DNA from: Sphingomonadales bacterium
GTDB taxonomy: Bacteria > Pseudomonadota > Alphaproteobacteria > Sphingomonadales > Sphingomonadaceae
Assembly (NCBI GenBank): GCA_024636595.1
Contig: JAGXGT010000142.1
Coordinates: forward strand, 1-42,164
Reading direction: 5' to 3'
DNA: 42,164 nt
Shown here: in pieces, positions 30,729 through 39,505 of the stretch
How the letters are laid out: each line of letters begins with the position of its first letter
How positions within the stretch are numbered: position 1 is the stretch's first letter
Program-made: the position numbers and the translations under genes
Notes under the pieces: generated by a model
What the model was told of the DNA's origin: nothing
Database searches by the model: none
The model's input: only the letters and a program-made list of their open reading frames with translations

Positions 30729-33700
30729 TCGTCATGCAGTCCACCGGAGAAAGCACTATCGATACCGAATATCAGTTGGAAGATCGCTATACGCGCACAA
30801 AAGGCCGGGTTTTCCTGTCTGGATCGCAGGCGCTTGTCCGGCTGCCGATGATGCAGCGGCAGCGCGATCTCGCGGCGGGGCTGAACACGGCTGGTTTCAT
30901 CTCGGGCTATACCGGTTCGCCGCTCGGCGGCTATGATATTGCGCTCAATCAGGTGCCGGACCTGCTGACGGAAAACCATATTCATTTTGAGCCCGGCATC
31001 AATGAAGATCTCGGCGCGACAGCGGTCTGGGGTTCCCAGCAGGTCGCCCTGTTCGGCAACGCGCGTTATGATGGTGTGTTCGGTATCTGGTACGGCAAGG
31101 GGCCGGGTGTGGACCGGTCCGGCGATGCGCTGAAGCATGGCAGCTATTCGGGATCATCGCCCAATGGCGGTGTGCTGGTGCTTGCCGGTGACGATCATGG
31201 CGCAAAATCCTCGACCATCGCCCATCAGAGCGATCATGCCTTCATCCATTTCGGCATGCCCTATCTCAATCCGTCATCGGTGCAGGACTATATCGATTTC
31301 GGCCTGCATGGCTTTGCCATGTCGCGCTATTCGGGTTGCTGGATCGGCATGAAATGCGTGACGGATACGATTGAAAGCAGCGCGTCCGTCGATGTCGACC
31401 CGGACCGGATCGAGACCATTCTTCCCGGTGATGAAAATACAGATGGCAAGCGCAGCGCGCGCTGGATGGTGCCAGCACTGGTTGCTGAAAAGCGGCAATA
31501 TCAGGAGCGTATCCCCGCATTGCTCGCCTATGTCCGCGCGAATGGGCTGAACCGCACCGTGCTGACCTCGCCCAACAAGCAGCTGGCGATTGTAACGACC
31601 GGCAAAACCTTTCTCGATGTGATGCAGGCGCTCGATGATCTGGATCTGGATGCCGCGCGGTGTGAGGCGCTGGGCATCTCGCTCTTCAAGGTTGCGATGC
31701 CCTGGCCGCTGGAGCCCGAGGGCATCGGTGAATTTATCACGGGCAATCGCGAAATCCTCGTGATCGAGGAAAAACGTCCGATCATCGAAGATCAGCTTGC
31801 CCGACTGCTCGTTAACAGGACCGATCATCCTGTCTTGACCGGCAAGCATGATCCGGAGGGCGAACCGCTGGTTTCGGCCGAAGGTGAGCTGTCCCCCGGA
31901 ACGATTGGCTGGCTCATCGCGGGCCGGTTGAGGTCGCTGGTTGGCGAAGGTGGGAAATCGGGCTGCCTTATCGAGGCTGATGCCGCCAAGGATGGCCCTG
32001 TCTCCGGAACCGCGTCTCTTGCCCGCATGCCGAGTTTTTGCGCGGGTTGCCCGCATAACCAGTCTACCAAATTGCCCGAGGGCAGCGTCGCCTTTGGCGG
32101 CATTGGTTGCCATGGCATGGCGACCTTCCTCCCCGAAAGGAACACGCCAACACTGTTCCAGATGGGCGGAGAGGGTGCGCCCTGGATCGGCATCGCCCCC
32201 TTTACCGAGACATCGCACATCTTCCAGAATCTCGGCGACGGGACCTATTATCATTCAGGCCTTTTGGCGATCCGGGCGGCGGTCGCTGCGGGCGTCAACA
32301 TCACCTATAAAATCCTCGTCAACGATGCCATCGCCATGACTGGTGGTCAGCCGATTGCGGGCAAGATGCGCGTCGATCAGTTGACCAAGCAGGTGCACGC
32401 CGAGGGCGTGGGCACTATCGCGGTCGTCACCGATCATCCCGAAAGCTATGATCGCGATGCCGATTTCGCGCCGGGCACGACGATCCATCACCGCCGCGAA
32501 CTCGACGAAGTCCAACGCCGGATGCGGGACATTCCGGGGGCTACCGCGATCATCTATGATCAAAATTGTGCGACCGAACTGCGCCGCCGCAGGAAGCGCG
32601 GCAAGGCAGAGGACCCGGACCGTCGCCCGTTCATCAACAGCCGGGTCTGCGAAGGCTGCGGCGATTGCTCTGTGCAATCCAACTGCATCGCCATCGAGCC
32701 AGTCGAAACCGAATTCGGGCGTAAGCGGCGGATCAACCAGTCGGCCTGCAACAAGGATTTTTCCTGCCTCGAAGGCTATTGCCCGAGTTTTGTGACCGTT
32801 CATGGCGGGCGGCCCCGAAAGCGCGGCGGCGGTGGTGGCCATAGCTATCAGGATATCCTGGCCGAGGTTCCGACCCCCGAGACCGCTTCGGTCGCCAAAC
32901 CGTTCAGCCTGCTCGTTACCGGCATCGGCGGAGCCGGTGTGGTGACGCTGGGCGCTATCCTCGGCATGGCGGCGCATCTCGAAGGCAAGGGCGCTTCGGT
33001 GCTCGATGTCACCGGCCTTGCCCAGCGCAATGGCCCAGTGACCAGCCATGTGCGCGTCGCGGTATCGCCCGAAGCCCTGCAGGCCACCCGCATATCCGCA
33101 GCTGACCTCATAATCGGCAGCGATATCGTGGTCACCGCGAGCGCCGACGTGCTTGGCCGCATGCGTTCCGACCTTACCCGCGCCGTGGTCAACGGCCGGG
33201 TTGCGCCAACATCGGATTTCGCGAGTAATCCCGATCTCGATCTCAGCGCGGGCACGATGAAGACGCTGATCTCCCAGCGCGGCGAGACGGTCGAATTTAT
33301 CGAGGCGAGCCGCCTTGCTTATGCGCTGATGGGTAATGAGGTCGGGGCCAATCTGATGCTCGTCGGTTATGCGGCGCAGCGCGGCTGGCTGCCGATCTCG
33401 CTCGCCGCGCTCGACCGGGCCGTCGAACTGAACGGGACTGCGGTTGATATGAACCGGGCGGCCATTGCATGGGGCAGGATCGCGGCGCATGACCCGGGAA
33501 AGCTGATCAATGTGATTTCGCCGGAGAAGGCGGACACGGAAGACGCCGATACCCTCGATTCCATTGTCGCCCGCAACATGGCCGAACTCGAACGCTATCA
33601 GGACCGCGCTTATGCCGAACGCTATCGCGCATTGGTGGATGGCGCGCAGAGCGCGGAGCAGTCGCTGGGCACGGACGGGGATGATTTCGCCCGGGCGGTC

Positions 33701-34207
33701 GCCCAATATCACTTCAAGCTGCTTGCCTATAAGGATGAATATGAGGTCGCGCGCTTGCTGAGCGGCGATGAATTCCGGCGCACGCTGGAAGAGGAATTCG
33801 AGGGCGATTTCCGCATCGAATATCATATGGCACCGCCGATCCTCCAGCGGCGCGATCCTCGGACCGGGCGCTATCGCAAGCGCAGCTTTGGCGGCTGGAT
33901 GCGGCCGATGCTTGGCTTGCTGGCGAAGTTTCGCCGACTGCGCGGCACGCCGTTCGATGTGTTTGGCTATGCCGCGCATCGCCGCCTCGAGCGCGATCTG
34001 ATCACCGAATATGAGCGTGATATTGCGATGCTCGCTGGGCGCCTCAACCCGGCAAACCACAATGTGGCCGTGCGTATTGCCCAATGGCCCGAACAGGTTC
34101 GCGGCTACGACACCGTCAAGGACGAGCATATCGACCGGATGCGCGAGACCAAGCGCGAACTGATCATAGAACTTGAGGAGGCGCGGCGCGAAGCCGTGCC
34201 GGCCTGA
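30725..34207 (+). CDS. Fused indolepyruvate/2-oxoacid:ferredoxin oxidoreductase
   Basis: This 1160-residue protein starts at GTG 30725, which has AGAGGGG at 30712-30718; ATG 30734 is possible. It fuses the alpha part (FISGYTGSPLGGYDIAL, GDDHGAKSS near the N-terminus), the TPP-binding beta part (about 480-540; GDGTYYHSGLLAIRAA and LVNDAIAMTGGQ), a cysteine cluster (about 640-683; CEGCGDCSVQSNC and CNKDFSCLEGYC) for Fe-S, and a gamma part (GIGGAGVVTLGAILG, about 728). It oxidatively decarboxylates an aryl- or alkyl-2-oxoacid to the acyl-CoA, reducing ferredoxin. It is the largest gene of the catabolic operon. The substrate is likely a 2-oxoacid made during degradation of the ring or side chain. 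Confidence 0.93.
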   Translation: MIVMQSTGESTIDTEYQLEDRYTRTKGRVFLSGSQALVRLPMMQRQRDLAAGLNTAGFISGYTGSPLGGYDIALNQVPDLLTENHIHFEPGINEDLGATAVWGSQQVALFGNARYDGVFGIWYGKGPGVDRSGDALKHGSYSGSSPNGGVLVLAGDDHGAKSSTIAHQSDHAFIHFGMPYLNPSSVQDYIDFGLHGFAMSRYSGCWIGMKCVTDTIESSASVDVDPDRIETILPGDENTDGKRSARWMVPALVAEKRQYQERIPALLAYVRANGLNRTVLTSPNKQLAIVTTGKTFLDVMQALDDLDLDAARCEALGISLFKVAMPWPLEPEGIGEFITGNREILVIEEKRPIIEDQLARLLVNRTDHPVLTGKHDPEGEPLVSAEGELSPGTIGWLIAGRLRSLVGEGGKSGCLIEADAAKDGPVSGTASLARMPSFCAGCPHNQSTKLPEGSVAFGGIGCHGMATFLPERNTPTLFQMGGEGAPWIGIAPFTETSHIFQNLGDGTYYHSGLLAIRAAVAAGVNITYKILVNDAIAMTGGQPIAGKMRVDQLTKQVHAEGVGTIAVVTDHPESYDRDADFAPGTTIHHRRELDEVQRRMRDIPGATAIIYDQNCATELRRRRKRGKAEDPDRRPFINSRVCEGCGDCSVQSNCIAIEPVETEFGRKRRINQSACNKDFSCLEGYCPSFVTVHGGRPRKRGGGGGHSYQDILAEVPTPETASVAKPFSLLVTGIGGAGVVTLGAILGMAAHLEGKGASVLDVTGLAQRNGPVTSHVRVAVSPEALQATRISAADLIIGSDIVVTASADVLGRMRSDLTRAVVNGRVAPTSDFASNPDLDLSAGTMKTLISQRGETVEFIEASRLAYALMGNEVGANLMLVGYAAQRGWLPISLAALDRAVELNGTAVDMNRAAIAWGRIAAHDPGKLINVISPEKADTEDADTLDSIVARNMAELERYQDRAYAERYRALVDGAQSAEQSLGTDGDDFARAVAQYHFKLLAYKDEYEVARLLSGDEFRRTLEEEFEGDFRIEYHMAPPILQRRDPRTGRYRKRSFGGWMRPMLGLLAKFRRLRGTPFDVFGYAAHRRLERDLITEYERDIAMLAGRLNPANHNVAVRIAQWPEQVRGYDTVKDEHIDRMRETKRELIIELEEARREAVPA

Positions 34208-34226
34208 TCACAATGGGAAAAGCGGA

Positions 34227-35108
34227 ATGACAATTCTTGAAGGCAAAGCGGCTGCCGTCACTGGCGGCGGACGCGGCATTGGACGGGGTCACTGTCTGGC
34301 ACTGGCGGAGGCAGGGGCGGCTGTCGTCGTCAATGATATCGATCCCGAGGCGTCCGCCGAAGTAGTTGGCGAGATCGAGGCGGCGGGCGGCGCAGCGATT
34401 GCCAGCGATGCCAATATCGGCAGCAGGTCCGGGGCTGAGGCCCTGGTTCAGGCCTGTATCGACCGGTTCGGTTCAATAGATGTCATGGTCAACAATGCTG
34501 GCAATCTGCGCGACCGCTCCTTTCTCAAAATGTCAGACGAGGAATTCGATGCCGTCTGGACCGTGCATGTCAAAGGAACTTTCTGGTGCAGCCAGACGGC
34601 AGCGCGCGCCATGCGGGAGGCTGGCAAAGGCGGCGCGATCATCAACACCACCTCGGGCGCGCATTTCGGCAGCTTCGGCCAGACCAATTATGCCGCCTCG
34701 AAAGGCGCTATCGCGTCGATGACCTATACCTGGGCGCTGGAGCTTTCGCGCTACGGCATTCGCGTGAACGCCATCGGGCCGACCGGTACGACCCGCATGT
34801 CGGATACGTTCGGCGGAGAGAAGCTGCCCTATATCGATCCGGGATTGAACGGGCCGCTGGTTGCCTTCCTGGCAAGCGATCTCTCACGCGGCGTCAGCGG
34901 CCAGATTTTCGGCTCGGGCGGCGAGCGCGTCGCGCATATGGTGCAGCCGCATTATGGCAAAACGCTGGTGCGTGAGGGTGGATGGACCGTCGAAGCGCTT
35001 GCCGAACATTTCATGCGTCAGCTTCCCGGAGAGTTCGGGGTGCTTGGCATGCTTGGCCAGCCCTATCCCTTCCATGATGGCGTGACCCCGCCCGAGCCGG
35101 CCGAATGA
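34227..35108 (+). CDS. Short-chain dehydrogenase/reductase (SDR)
   Basis: This protein has 293 residues from the ATG at 34227. The glycine motif is VTGGGRGIGRGHCLALAEAG (residues 9-28), then NNAGNLRD, Ser in INTTSGAHFGSF and Y-x3-K in NYAASKGAI. It resembles the dehydrogenase domain of multifunctional beta-oxidation enzymes. The C-terminal approximately 60 residues with EGGWTVEALAEHFM are extra compared with minimal SDRs and fit that group. It overlaps the thiolase-like gene by 4 bp and probably oxidises a 3-hydroxyacyl-CoA. Confidence 0.9.
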   Translation: MTILEGKAAAVTGGGRGIGRGHCLALAEAGAAVVVNDIDPEASAEVVGEIEAAGGAAIASDANIGSRSGAEALVQACIDRFGSIDVMVNNAGNLRDRSFLKMSDEEFDAVWTVHVKGTFWCSQTAARAMREAGKGGAIINTTSGAHFGSFGQTNYAASKGAIASMTYTWALELSRYGIRVNAIGPTGTTRMSDTFGGEKLPYIDPGLNGPLVAFLASDLSRGVSGQIFGSGGERVAHMVQPHYGKTLVREGGWTVEALAEHFMRQLPGEFGVLGMLGQPYPFHDGVTPPEPAE

Positions 35109-36265
35109 CCGGGAACGCGGCTTTCAAGGATCGGACCGCGATTGCGGGCATCGGGCAGACGGATTTTGCCAAGGGTCTGCCCGAGACCGAGTTGCAACTC
35201 GCCTGCATGGCTATTCGCACCGCGCTGGATGATGCGGGCGTCGATGCGAGCGAGGTGGATGCCCTCGGCTGCTTCACCCAGGAAACGACGCCCGAATTTG
35301 AGATCGCCCGCAATCTGGGCTTCGGCGAACTGCATTATTTCAGCCAGGTCGCCCATGGCGGCGGCGCTATCTGCGGTGCGATTGGCCAGGTCGCGATGGC
35401 GATTGCGCTCGGCATAGCGAAGGTCGGCGTTGTCTGGCGGTCGCGCAAACGCGGCGATCCCTCGAAGCGGCAATGGGCGGGTGTCCAGCCACGGATTGAG
35501 GATCACTGGAAATGGTCCCGGCCCCATGGTCTGTCGCGTCCGGTCGATGAAGTTGCGATCATGATGCAGCGCTACATGCATGATCATGGCGCGACGCGGG
35601 AGGATCTCGCGGCGGTCGCGCTGACCCAGCGCGCCTATGCCAACAGTAATCCGGATGCGCTGATGCGCGAGAAGCTGGTCGACATGGCCGCCTATATGGA
35701 TGCGCGGATGATTGCCGATCCGCTGTGTCTGTTCGACAATTGCCTGGAGAGCGACGGGGCCATCGCGATCGTTATTACCAGCGCTGACCATGCGCGCGAC
35801 CTACGCAAACCACCGGTCCTGATCCATGCCTTTTCGCAAGGGATGACGCGCGAGCATCAATTGATGACCGACTATCATGGCGCGGACCCGTTTCGCAGCT
35901 CATCGGGCGCAACCGCGGACAATCTATGGCGGCAATCGGATATCCGCCCGGCAGACATTGATGTGGCCCAGATCTACGATGCCTTCTCGCCGCTCGTTTT
36001 GTTCAGTCTTGAAAATTACGGACTGTGCGGACGCGGTGAGGCAGCGGCGTTTGTTGCCGGGGGCGGAATGGGGCCGGGCGGCGCGCTGCCGGTCAACACC
36101 TCGGGCGGAAGCCTGTCCGAAGTCTATCTGCACGGCGCGAACCTTGTGACCGAGGGCGTGCGGCAGTTGCGCGGAATGGCGGCGAACCAGGTTGAGGGTG
36201 TCGAAACCTGCCTGGTCAGCACCTGTGACAGTACGCCCAACGGCGCGCTGGTCCTCAGGCGCTAG
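35105..36265 (+). CDS. Thiolase-like (SCP2/Ltp2-type) protein, probable retro-aldolase
   Basis: This 386-residue protein has the thiolase fold. TAIAGIGQTDFAKG at the N-terminus, AAVALTQRAYANSN, DNCLESDGAIAIV, IDVAQIYDAFSPLVLF and NTSGGSLSEVYLHGANLVTEGVRQLRG are all typical of the lipid-transfer/thiolase group. Near residue 84 the usual nucleophilic cysteine segment reads QVAHGGGAIC, with His at the Cys position. A normal thiolase reaction is therefore unlikely and an Ltp2-like retro-aldol cleavage is favoured. Ltp2-like enzymes act with DUF35 partners, and one is encoded at 29278-29751. The activity is inferred from this pairing. Confidence 0.85.
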   Translation: MTGNAAFKDRTAIAGIGQTDFAKGLPETELQLACMAIRTALDDAGVDASEVDALGCFTQETTPEFEIARNLGFGELHYFSQVAHGGGAICGAIGQVAMAIALGIAKVGVVWRSRKRGDPSKRQWAGVQPRIEDHWKWSRPHGLSRPVDEVAIMMQRYMHDHGATREDLAAVALTQRAYANSNPDALMREKLVDMAAYMDARMIADPLCLFDNCLESDGAIAIVITSADHARDLRKPPVLIHAFSQGMTREHQLMTDYHGADPFRSSSGATADNLWRQSDIRPADIDVAQIYDAFSPLVLFSLENYGLCGRGEAAAFVAGGGMGPGGALPVNTSGGSLSEVYLHGANLVTEGVRQLRGMAANQVEGVETCLVSTCDSTPNGALVLRR

Positions 36266-36279
36266 AGCAGAGAGCGATC

Positions 36280-36684
36280 ATGACATTGAAAATTTCACGG
36301 GACTCTATCGATCTTGGCATCGTCACGACCAATGAGGCAGCGATGCGCGCATTCTATCAGCAGCTGCTTGGTCTGGAAGAGGTTGGCGAGGTGCCGATTG
36401 GAAAAACTGGCCGGATCATCAAGCTCCAGTGCGGCAGCAGCATCATCAAATTGTTCGTTCTCGCCGAGCTACCGCAAAATGATGCCGCCGCCAGCCATTA
36501 TTTGGCCGCCACCGGTCTGCGCTATTTTACCATCTACATCAGCAATCTGCGCGAAACGGTTGAGGCCTGCCGCGCCCAGGGCGTGGTCATTGTGAACGAT
36601 ATCGGCGAACCCCGGCCCGGCATGCTAGCGGCCTTGATTACCGACCCGGATGGGAACACAGTCGAACTGATGGAGACGGAGTAA
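36280..36684 (+). CDS. VOC (glyoxalase/extradiol superfamily) protein
   Basis: This 134-residue single-module VOC protein has IDLGIVTTNEAAMRAFYQQLLGLEEVGEVP, a middle FTIYISNLRETVEACRAQGV and an end LITDPDGNTVELME, which supplies a metal-ligand glutamate. Small VOC proteins can be lyases, isomerases or dioxygenases. It lies 14 bp downstream of the thiolase-like gene and 42 bp upstream of an SDR. The reaction is unknown; a role on a methylmalonyl-CoA-type or aldehyde intermediate is possible. Confidence 0.85.
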   Translation: MTLKISRDSIDLGIVTTNEAAMRAFYQQLLGLEEVGEVPIGKTGRIIKLQCGSSIIKLFVLAELPQNDAAASHYLAATGLRYFTIYISNLRETVEACRAQGVVIVNDIGEPRPGMLAALITDPDGNTVELMETE

Positions 36685-36725
36685 GCGCATTGCCAAGGCA
36701 ACGCCCCTTGGGAGAGGACACCAAC

Positions 36726-37433
36726 ATGAATTCAGCATTCAGGCAGGGACTGGTGATTACGGGCGGGGGCAGAGGAATTGGCCTTGCGACCGCAAGGCGG
36801 TTTGTCGAAGCGGGGTTTGAGATCGTCAATCTGTCGCGCTCGCCAATCCCGATTGATACGGCGCGGCAGATTACCGTCGATTTCGCGGCACACGGCTGGG
36901 AAAGCGCGGTCAGCGAACAGCTGTCCGAGGCGCTGGACGGTTTTGAGCGGGTTTGTCTCGTCCACAACAGCGCTCTTCAGCTGCCCGGTGATGTCGCGAA
37001 TATCGACATCGTCGGCTTGCGAAATTCTCTGGAAATCAATGTAGTGGCGCCCGCTATCCTCAACAGGCTGGTGCTGCCCTCCATGACCGCGGGCTCGTCC
37101 ATTATCTATGTCGGATCCACCCTCAGCCATCGTGCGACCCGGGGTATGGCGGCCTATGCAACCAGCAAACATGCCGTGGTTGGCCTCATGAAAAGCACGG
37201 CGCAGGATCTGGCCGGCTCGGGCATTCATACAGTGTGCGTCTGCCCCGGCTTCACCAATACCGAAATGCTGCGCAGCTATGGCGGGGAGGCGCTAGACCA
37301 TCTTGCGTCGCTGGTTACGCAAAACCGCCTCATTGAGCCTGAAGAGATTGCCGAGACGATCTTTCACGCCGCCCAAAGCCCGGTGCTGAACGGGGCAATG
37401 CTGCTCGCAGACCTGGGTTTTATCGAGCCCTGA
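36726..37433 (+). CDS. Short-chain dehydrogenase/reductase (SDR)
   Basis: This protein has 235 residues from the ATG at 36726, with GGGAGAGGA upstream (36710-36718). The cofactor motif is VITGGGRGIGLATARRF; HNSALQ stands where NNAG is usual; Ser in IIYVGSTLSH and YATSK form the catalytic set. The acidic residue normally directing NAD is not obvious, so NADP use is possible. It is the last gene of the long + operon from 25046; the tetR-like gene follows after 220 bp. It is shorter than many SDRs but complete in motifs. Confidence 0.88.
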   Translation: MNSAFRQGLVITGGGRGIGLATARRFVEAGFEIVNLSRSPIPIDTARQITVDFAAHGWESAVSEQLSEALDGFERVCLVHNSALQLPGDVANIDIVGLRNSLEINVVAPAILNRLVLPSMTAGSSIIYVGSTLSHRATRGMAAYATSKHAVVGLMKSTAQDLAGSGIHTVCVCPGFTNTEMLRSYGGEALDHLASLVTQNRLIEPEEIAETIFHAAQSPVLNGAMLLADLGFIEP

Positions 37434-37573
37434 TGGTTGCCCACCTCCCGGAATGCGAGTTTAATGTGAGCAAAGTTTCAGGTTTTATGATAGCGTTGAA
37501 ATTGGATTTGGCGATGCCGAAAACGGATCACGCGAAAAACCGGGATGAATTACAGTTGCCTCAGCCGATACTG

Positions 37574-37592
37574 ACCGGGTTGCAAACACGGT
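37574..37592. promoter_or_regulatory. Candidate TetR-type operator upstream of the tetR-like gene
   Basis: ACCGGGTTGCAAACACGGT is an imperfect 19-bp palindrome with the form ACCGnGTTnnnAACnCGGT, 14 of 18 outer positions matching. It lies 61 bp before the TetR start at 37654, in the 220-bp gap between operons. Size and place suit autoregulation by a TetR dimer. Confidence 0.45.
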
Positions 37593-37653
37593 TAACGCTG
37601 AAAGGCAATGTGCTTCACCGATACGCCGATCACCGGCGGAGGAGAGACTAGTT

Positions 37654-38274
37654 ATGAGTGCCTTAGAAGCCGAACTCGCCCCACGCAAAGTACCACAACA
37701 GCAGCGTGCGCAATTCACCGTCGATTGTATCCTCAAGGCTGCTGAGTCGATCATCGTTAAAAGCGGCTATGATGCTGCGACGACAAACAATATCGCGGAA
37801 GTTGCCGGGGTCAGCATCGGCTCGCTCTATCAATATTTCGCAAGCAAGGAAGCCATTGCCGCTGCGCTGGTCGAGAGCGCGGTGATGAACGCTACAGAGG
37901 TGCTGCGCGACTGCCTAATCGAGAACATGGCCAAGCCGCTCGAGGAATCGGCGCGTCAAATCATTCGGACGATCCTCGAAACCCGCAAACAATACAGCTT
38001 CATCTTCCTGCGCCTGCCGCGAGAAGTACCAAAGCTCGGCCGATTGTCGCGCAACGTGACGACCGAGAAGTTCCTCTATAATACGATCCGCGCCTATTAT
38101 CAGCATCACCGGACCGAGATTGGAGTCGAAGACATCGAGGTCGCAATGTTCGTGTCCGAACATATCATTGTCGGCAGCATTGATGCCTATCTCAACAATA
38201 ATGCCCCGGTCATCACCGACGAACAGTTGGTCGAGCAATTGTCCGATGCGTTCGTGAAATATCTTACCAAGTAA
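37654..38274 (+). CDS. TetR/AcrR family transcriptional regulator
   Basis: This 206-residue protein has the N-terminal TetR helix-turn-helix in ILKAAESIIVKSGYDAATTNNIAEVAGVSIGSLYQYFASKEAI (split across helices 1-4). The remaining alpha-helical part (residues 70-200) is the ligand-binding domain. TetR members of this kind repress catabolic genes until a CoA thioester or substrate binds. It lies 220 bp after the main operon and 18 bp before an acyl-CoA dehydrogenase gene, with an operator candidate at 37574-37592. It probably controls itself and the surrounding catabolic operons. Confidence 0.93.
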   Translation: MSALEAELAPRKVPQQQRAQFTVDCILKAAESIIVKSGYDAATTNNIAEVAGVSIGSLYQYFASKEAIAAALVESAVMNATEVLRDCLIENMAKPLEESARQIIRTILETRKQYSFIFLRLPREVPKLGRLSRNVTTEKFLYNTIRAYYQHHRTEIGVEDIEVAMFVSEHIIVGSIDAYLNNNAPVITDEQLVEQLSDAFVKYLTK

Positions 38275-38292
38275 CAGAAACGGAACCCGACA

Positions 38293-39483
38293 GTGAATTT
38301 TGATTTTGATGCCGATCAGATTGCATTTGTGGCTGAGGTCAGGGCGTTTCTTGATGAGGTTCGGCAATGGCCCGATGCGGCCGACATCATGTGCCCCGAA
38401 CGCGAATCGGATTCGATCCTTGCCGATACGCCGGCTCGCAAAGCCTTTAACAAGGAGCTTGCGAAGCGGGGTTATCTCGGCCTGTCATGGCCCAAGGAAT
38501 ATGGGGGGCAGGGTCGGCCGGGTATCTACGAATATCTCCTGAATGAGGAACTGTCGCGGGTAGGCGCGCCTCTGATCGGCAAGGGTGTGGGCTGTGTGGG
38601 GCAAACCCTCATCCGCCATGGCTCAGACCGGTTGAAGCAGGAATTCCTGCCTAAGATCCTGCGCGCTGATGTCGAATTTGCACTCGGCTATTCAGAACCT
38701 CATGCCGGATCAGATCTCGCGGCGCTAAAGCTGCGCGCAGAGCAGGAAGGCAATGGCTGGCGGATCAACGGACAGAAAATGTTTACGACCTCAGCCCATT
38801 TCGCCGACTGGTACTGGCTTGCGGCGCGGACGGATTTTGACGCGCCCAAACATCGAGGGATCAGTGTCTTTCTTGTGCCGATGGATCAGCCCGGGATCAC
38901 GATCCACCCGATCGAAACCATGGGAGAACATGTCACGAACCAAGTGTTTATCGATGATGTCTTTGTCGAAGATGCCTATCTTGTTGGCGAGGTGAACAGG
39001 GGCTGGACCTATATCTGCGAGGCGCTGGATTACGAACGCTTTACATTTTACACATTCAGCCCGCTTGAAGTGAAGCTCATCGCGCTGCGCGACCTTCTGC
39101 GTCATACCCGGCGCGACTGCGCGTCGGTTCTTGCCGAACCCCATATTCGCAGACGGCTGGCGAAGCTGACGGCGGAGGTCGAAACAGCCAAGATGCTTCA
39201 GCGGCGGGTAATCTATGCGTCGTCGCTTGGCCGCGTGCCGAGTATCGAAGCGGCGATGTGCAAGCTCTACAGCACGAGCCTGCACCAGCGGCTTGCGGAT
39301 TTTGCGCTCGATAGCCTCGGCACAGATGGACTGCTCCACAAGGGCGACGCCGAAGCGCCCGCTGCCGGAAAATGGGAATGGTCGTACCGGGCGACTGCGC
39401 TCGATACGATCGGTGCTGGAACATCGGAAATACAAAAGAATATCATCGCCCGGCGCGCACTCGAACTACCGCTCGAATACTGA
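38293..39483 (+). CDS. Acyl-CoA dehydrogenase
   Basis: This protein has 396 residues from the GTG at 38293. It has LGLSWPKEYGGQGRPGIYEY, FALGYSEPHAGSDLAALKLRAE (FAD and substrate segment), FTTSAHFADWYWLAAR and a C-terminal LDTIGAGTSEIQKNIIARR. The features match full-length dehydrogenases of the FadE26/FadE34 kind more than the short one at 26121. It may pair with that shorter protein as a heteromer, as in steroid degradation, or work alone. It is co-directional with and close to tetR, suggesting a joint transcript. Confidence 0.92.
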   Translation: MNFDFDADQIAFVAEVRAFLDEVRQWPDAADIMCPERESDSILADTPARKAFNKELAKRGYLGLSWPKEYGGQGRPGIYEYLLNEELSRVGAPLIGKGVGCVGQTLIRHGSDRLKQEFLPKILRADVEFALGYSEPHAGSDLAALKLRAEQEGNGWRINGQKMFTTSAHFADWYWLAARTDFDAPKHRGISVFLVPMDQPGITIHPIETMGEHVTNQVFIDDVFVEDAYLVGEVNRGWTYICEALDYERFTFYTFSPLEVKLIALRDLLRHTRRDCASVLAEPHIRRRLAKLTAEVETAKMLQRRVIYASSLGRVPSIEAAMCKLYSTSLHQRLADFALDSLGTDGLLHKGDAEAPAAGKWEWSYRATALDTIGAGTSEIQKNIIARRALELPLEY

Positions 39484-39505
39484 CATCCCGGTTAGCAGCG
39501 AGGTA

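Noticed and set aside
32255-34129. 624-residue open frame opposite the 2-oxoacid oxidoreductase gene
   Set aside because: It is antisense to a strongly matched gene in high-GC DNA and has no family pattern of its own.
37433-37651. 72-residue open frame after the last SDR, starting in a TGATG overlap
   Set aside because: It lacks a ribosome binding site and any family look, and it covers the region where the tetR promoter and operator must be.
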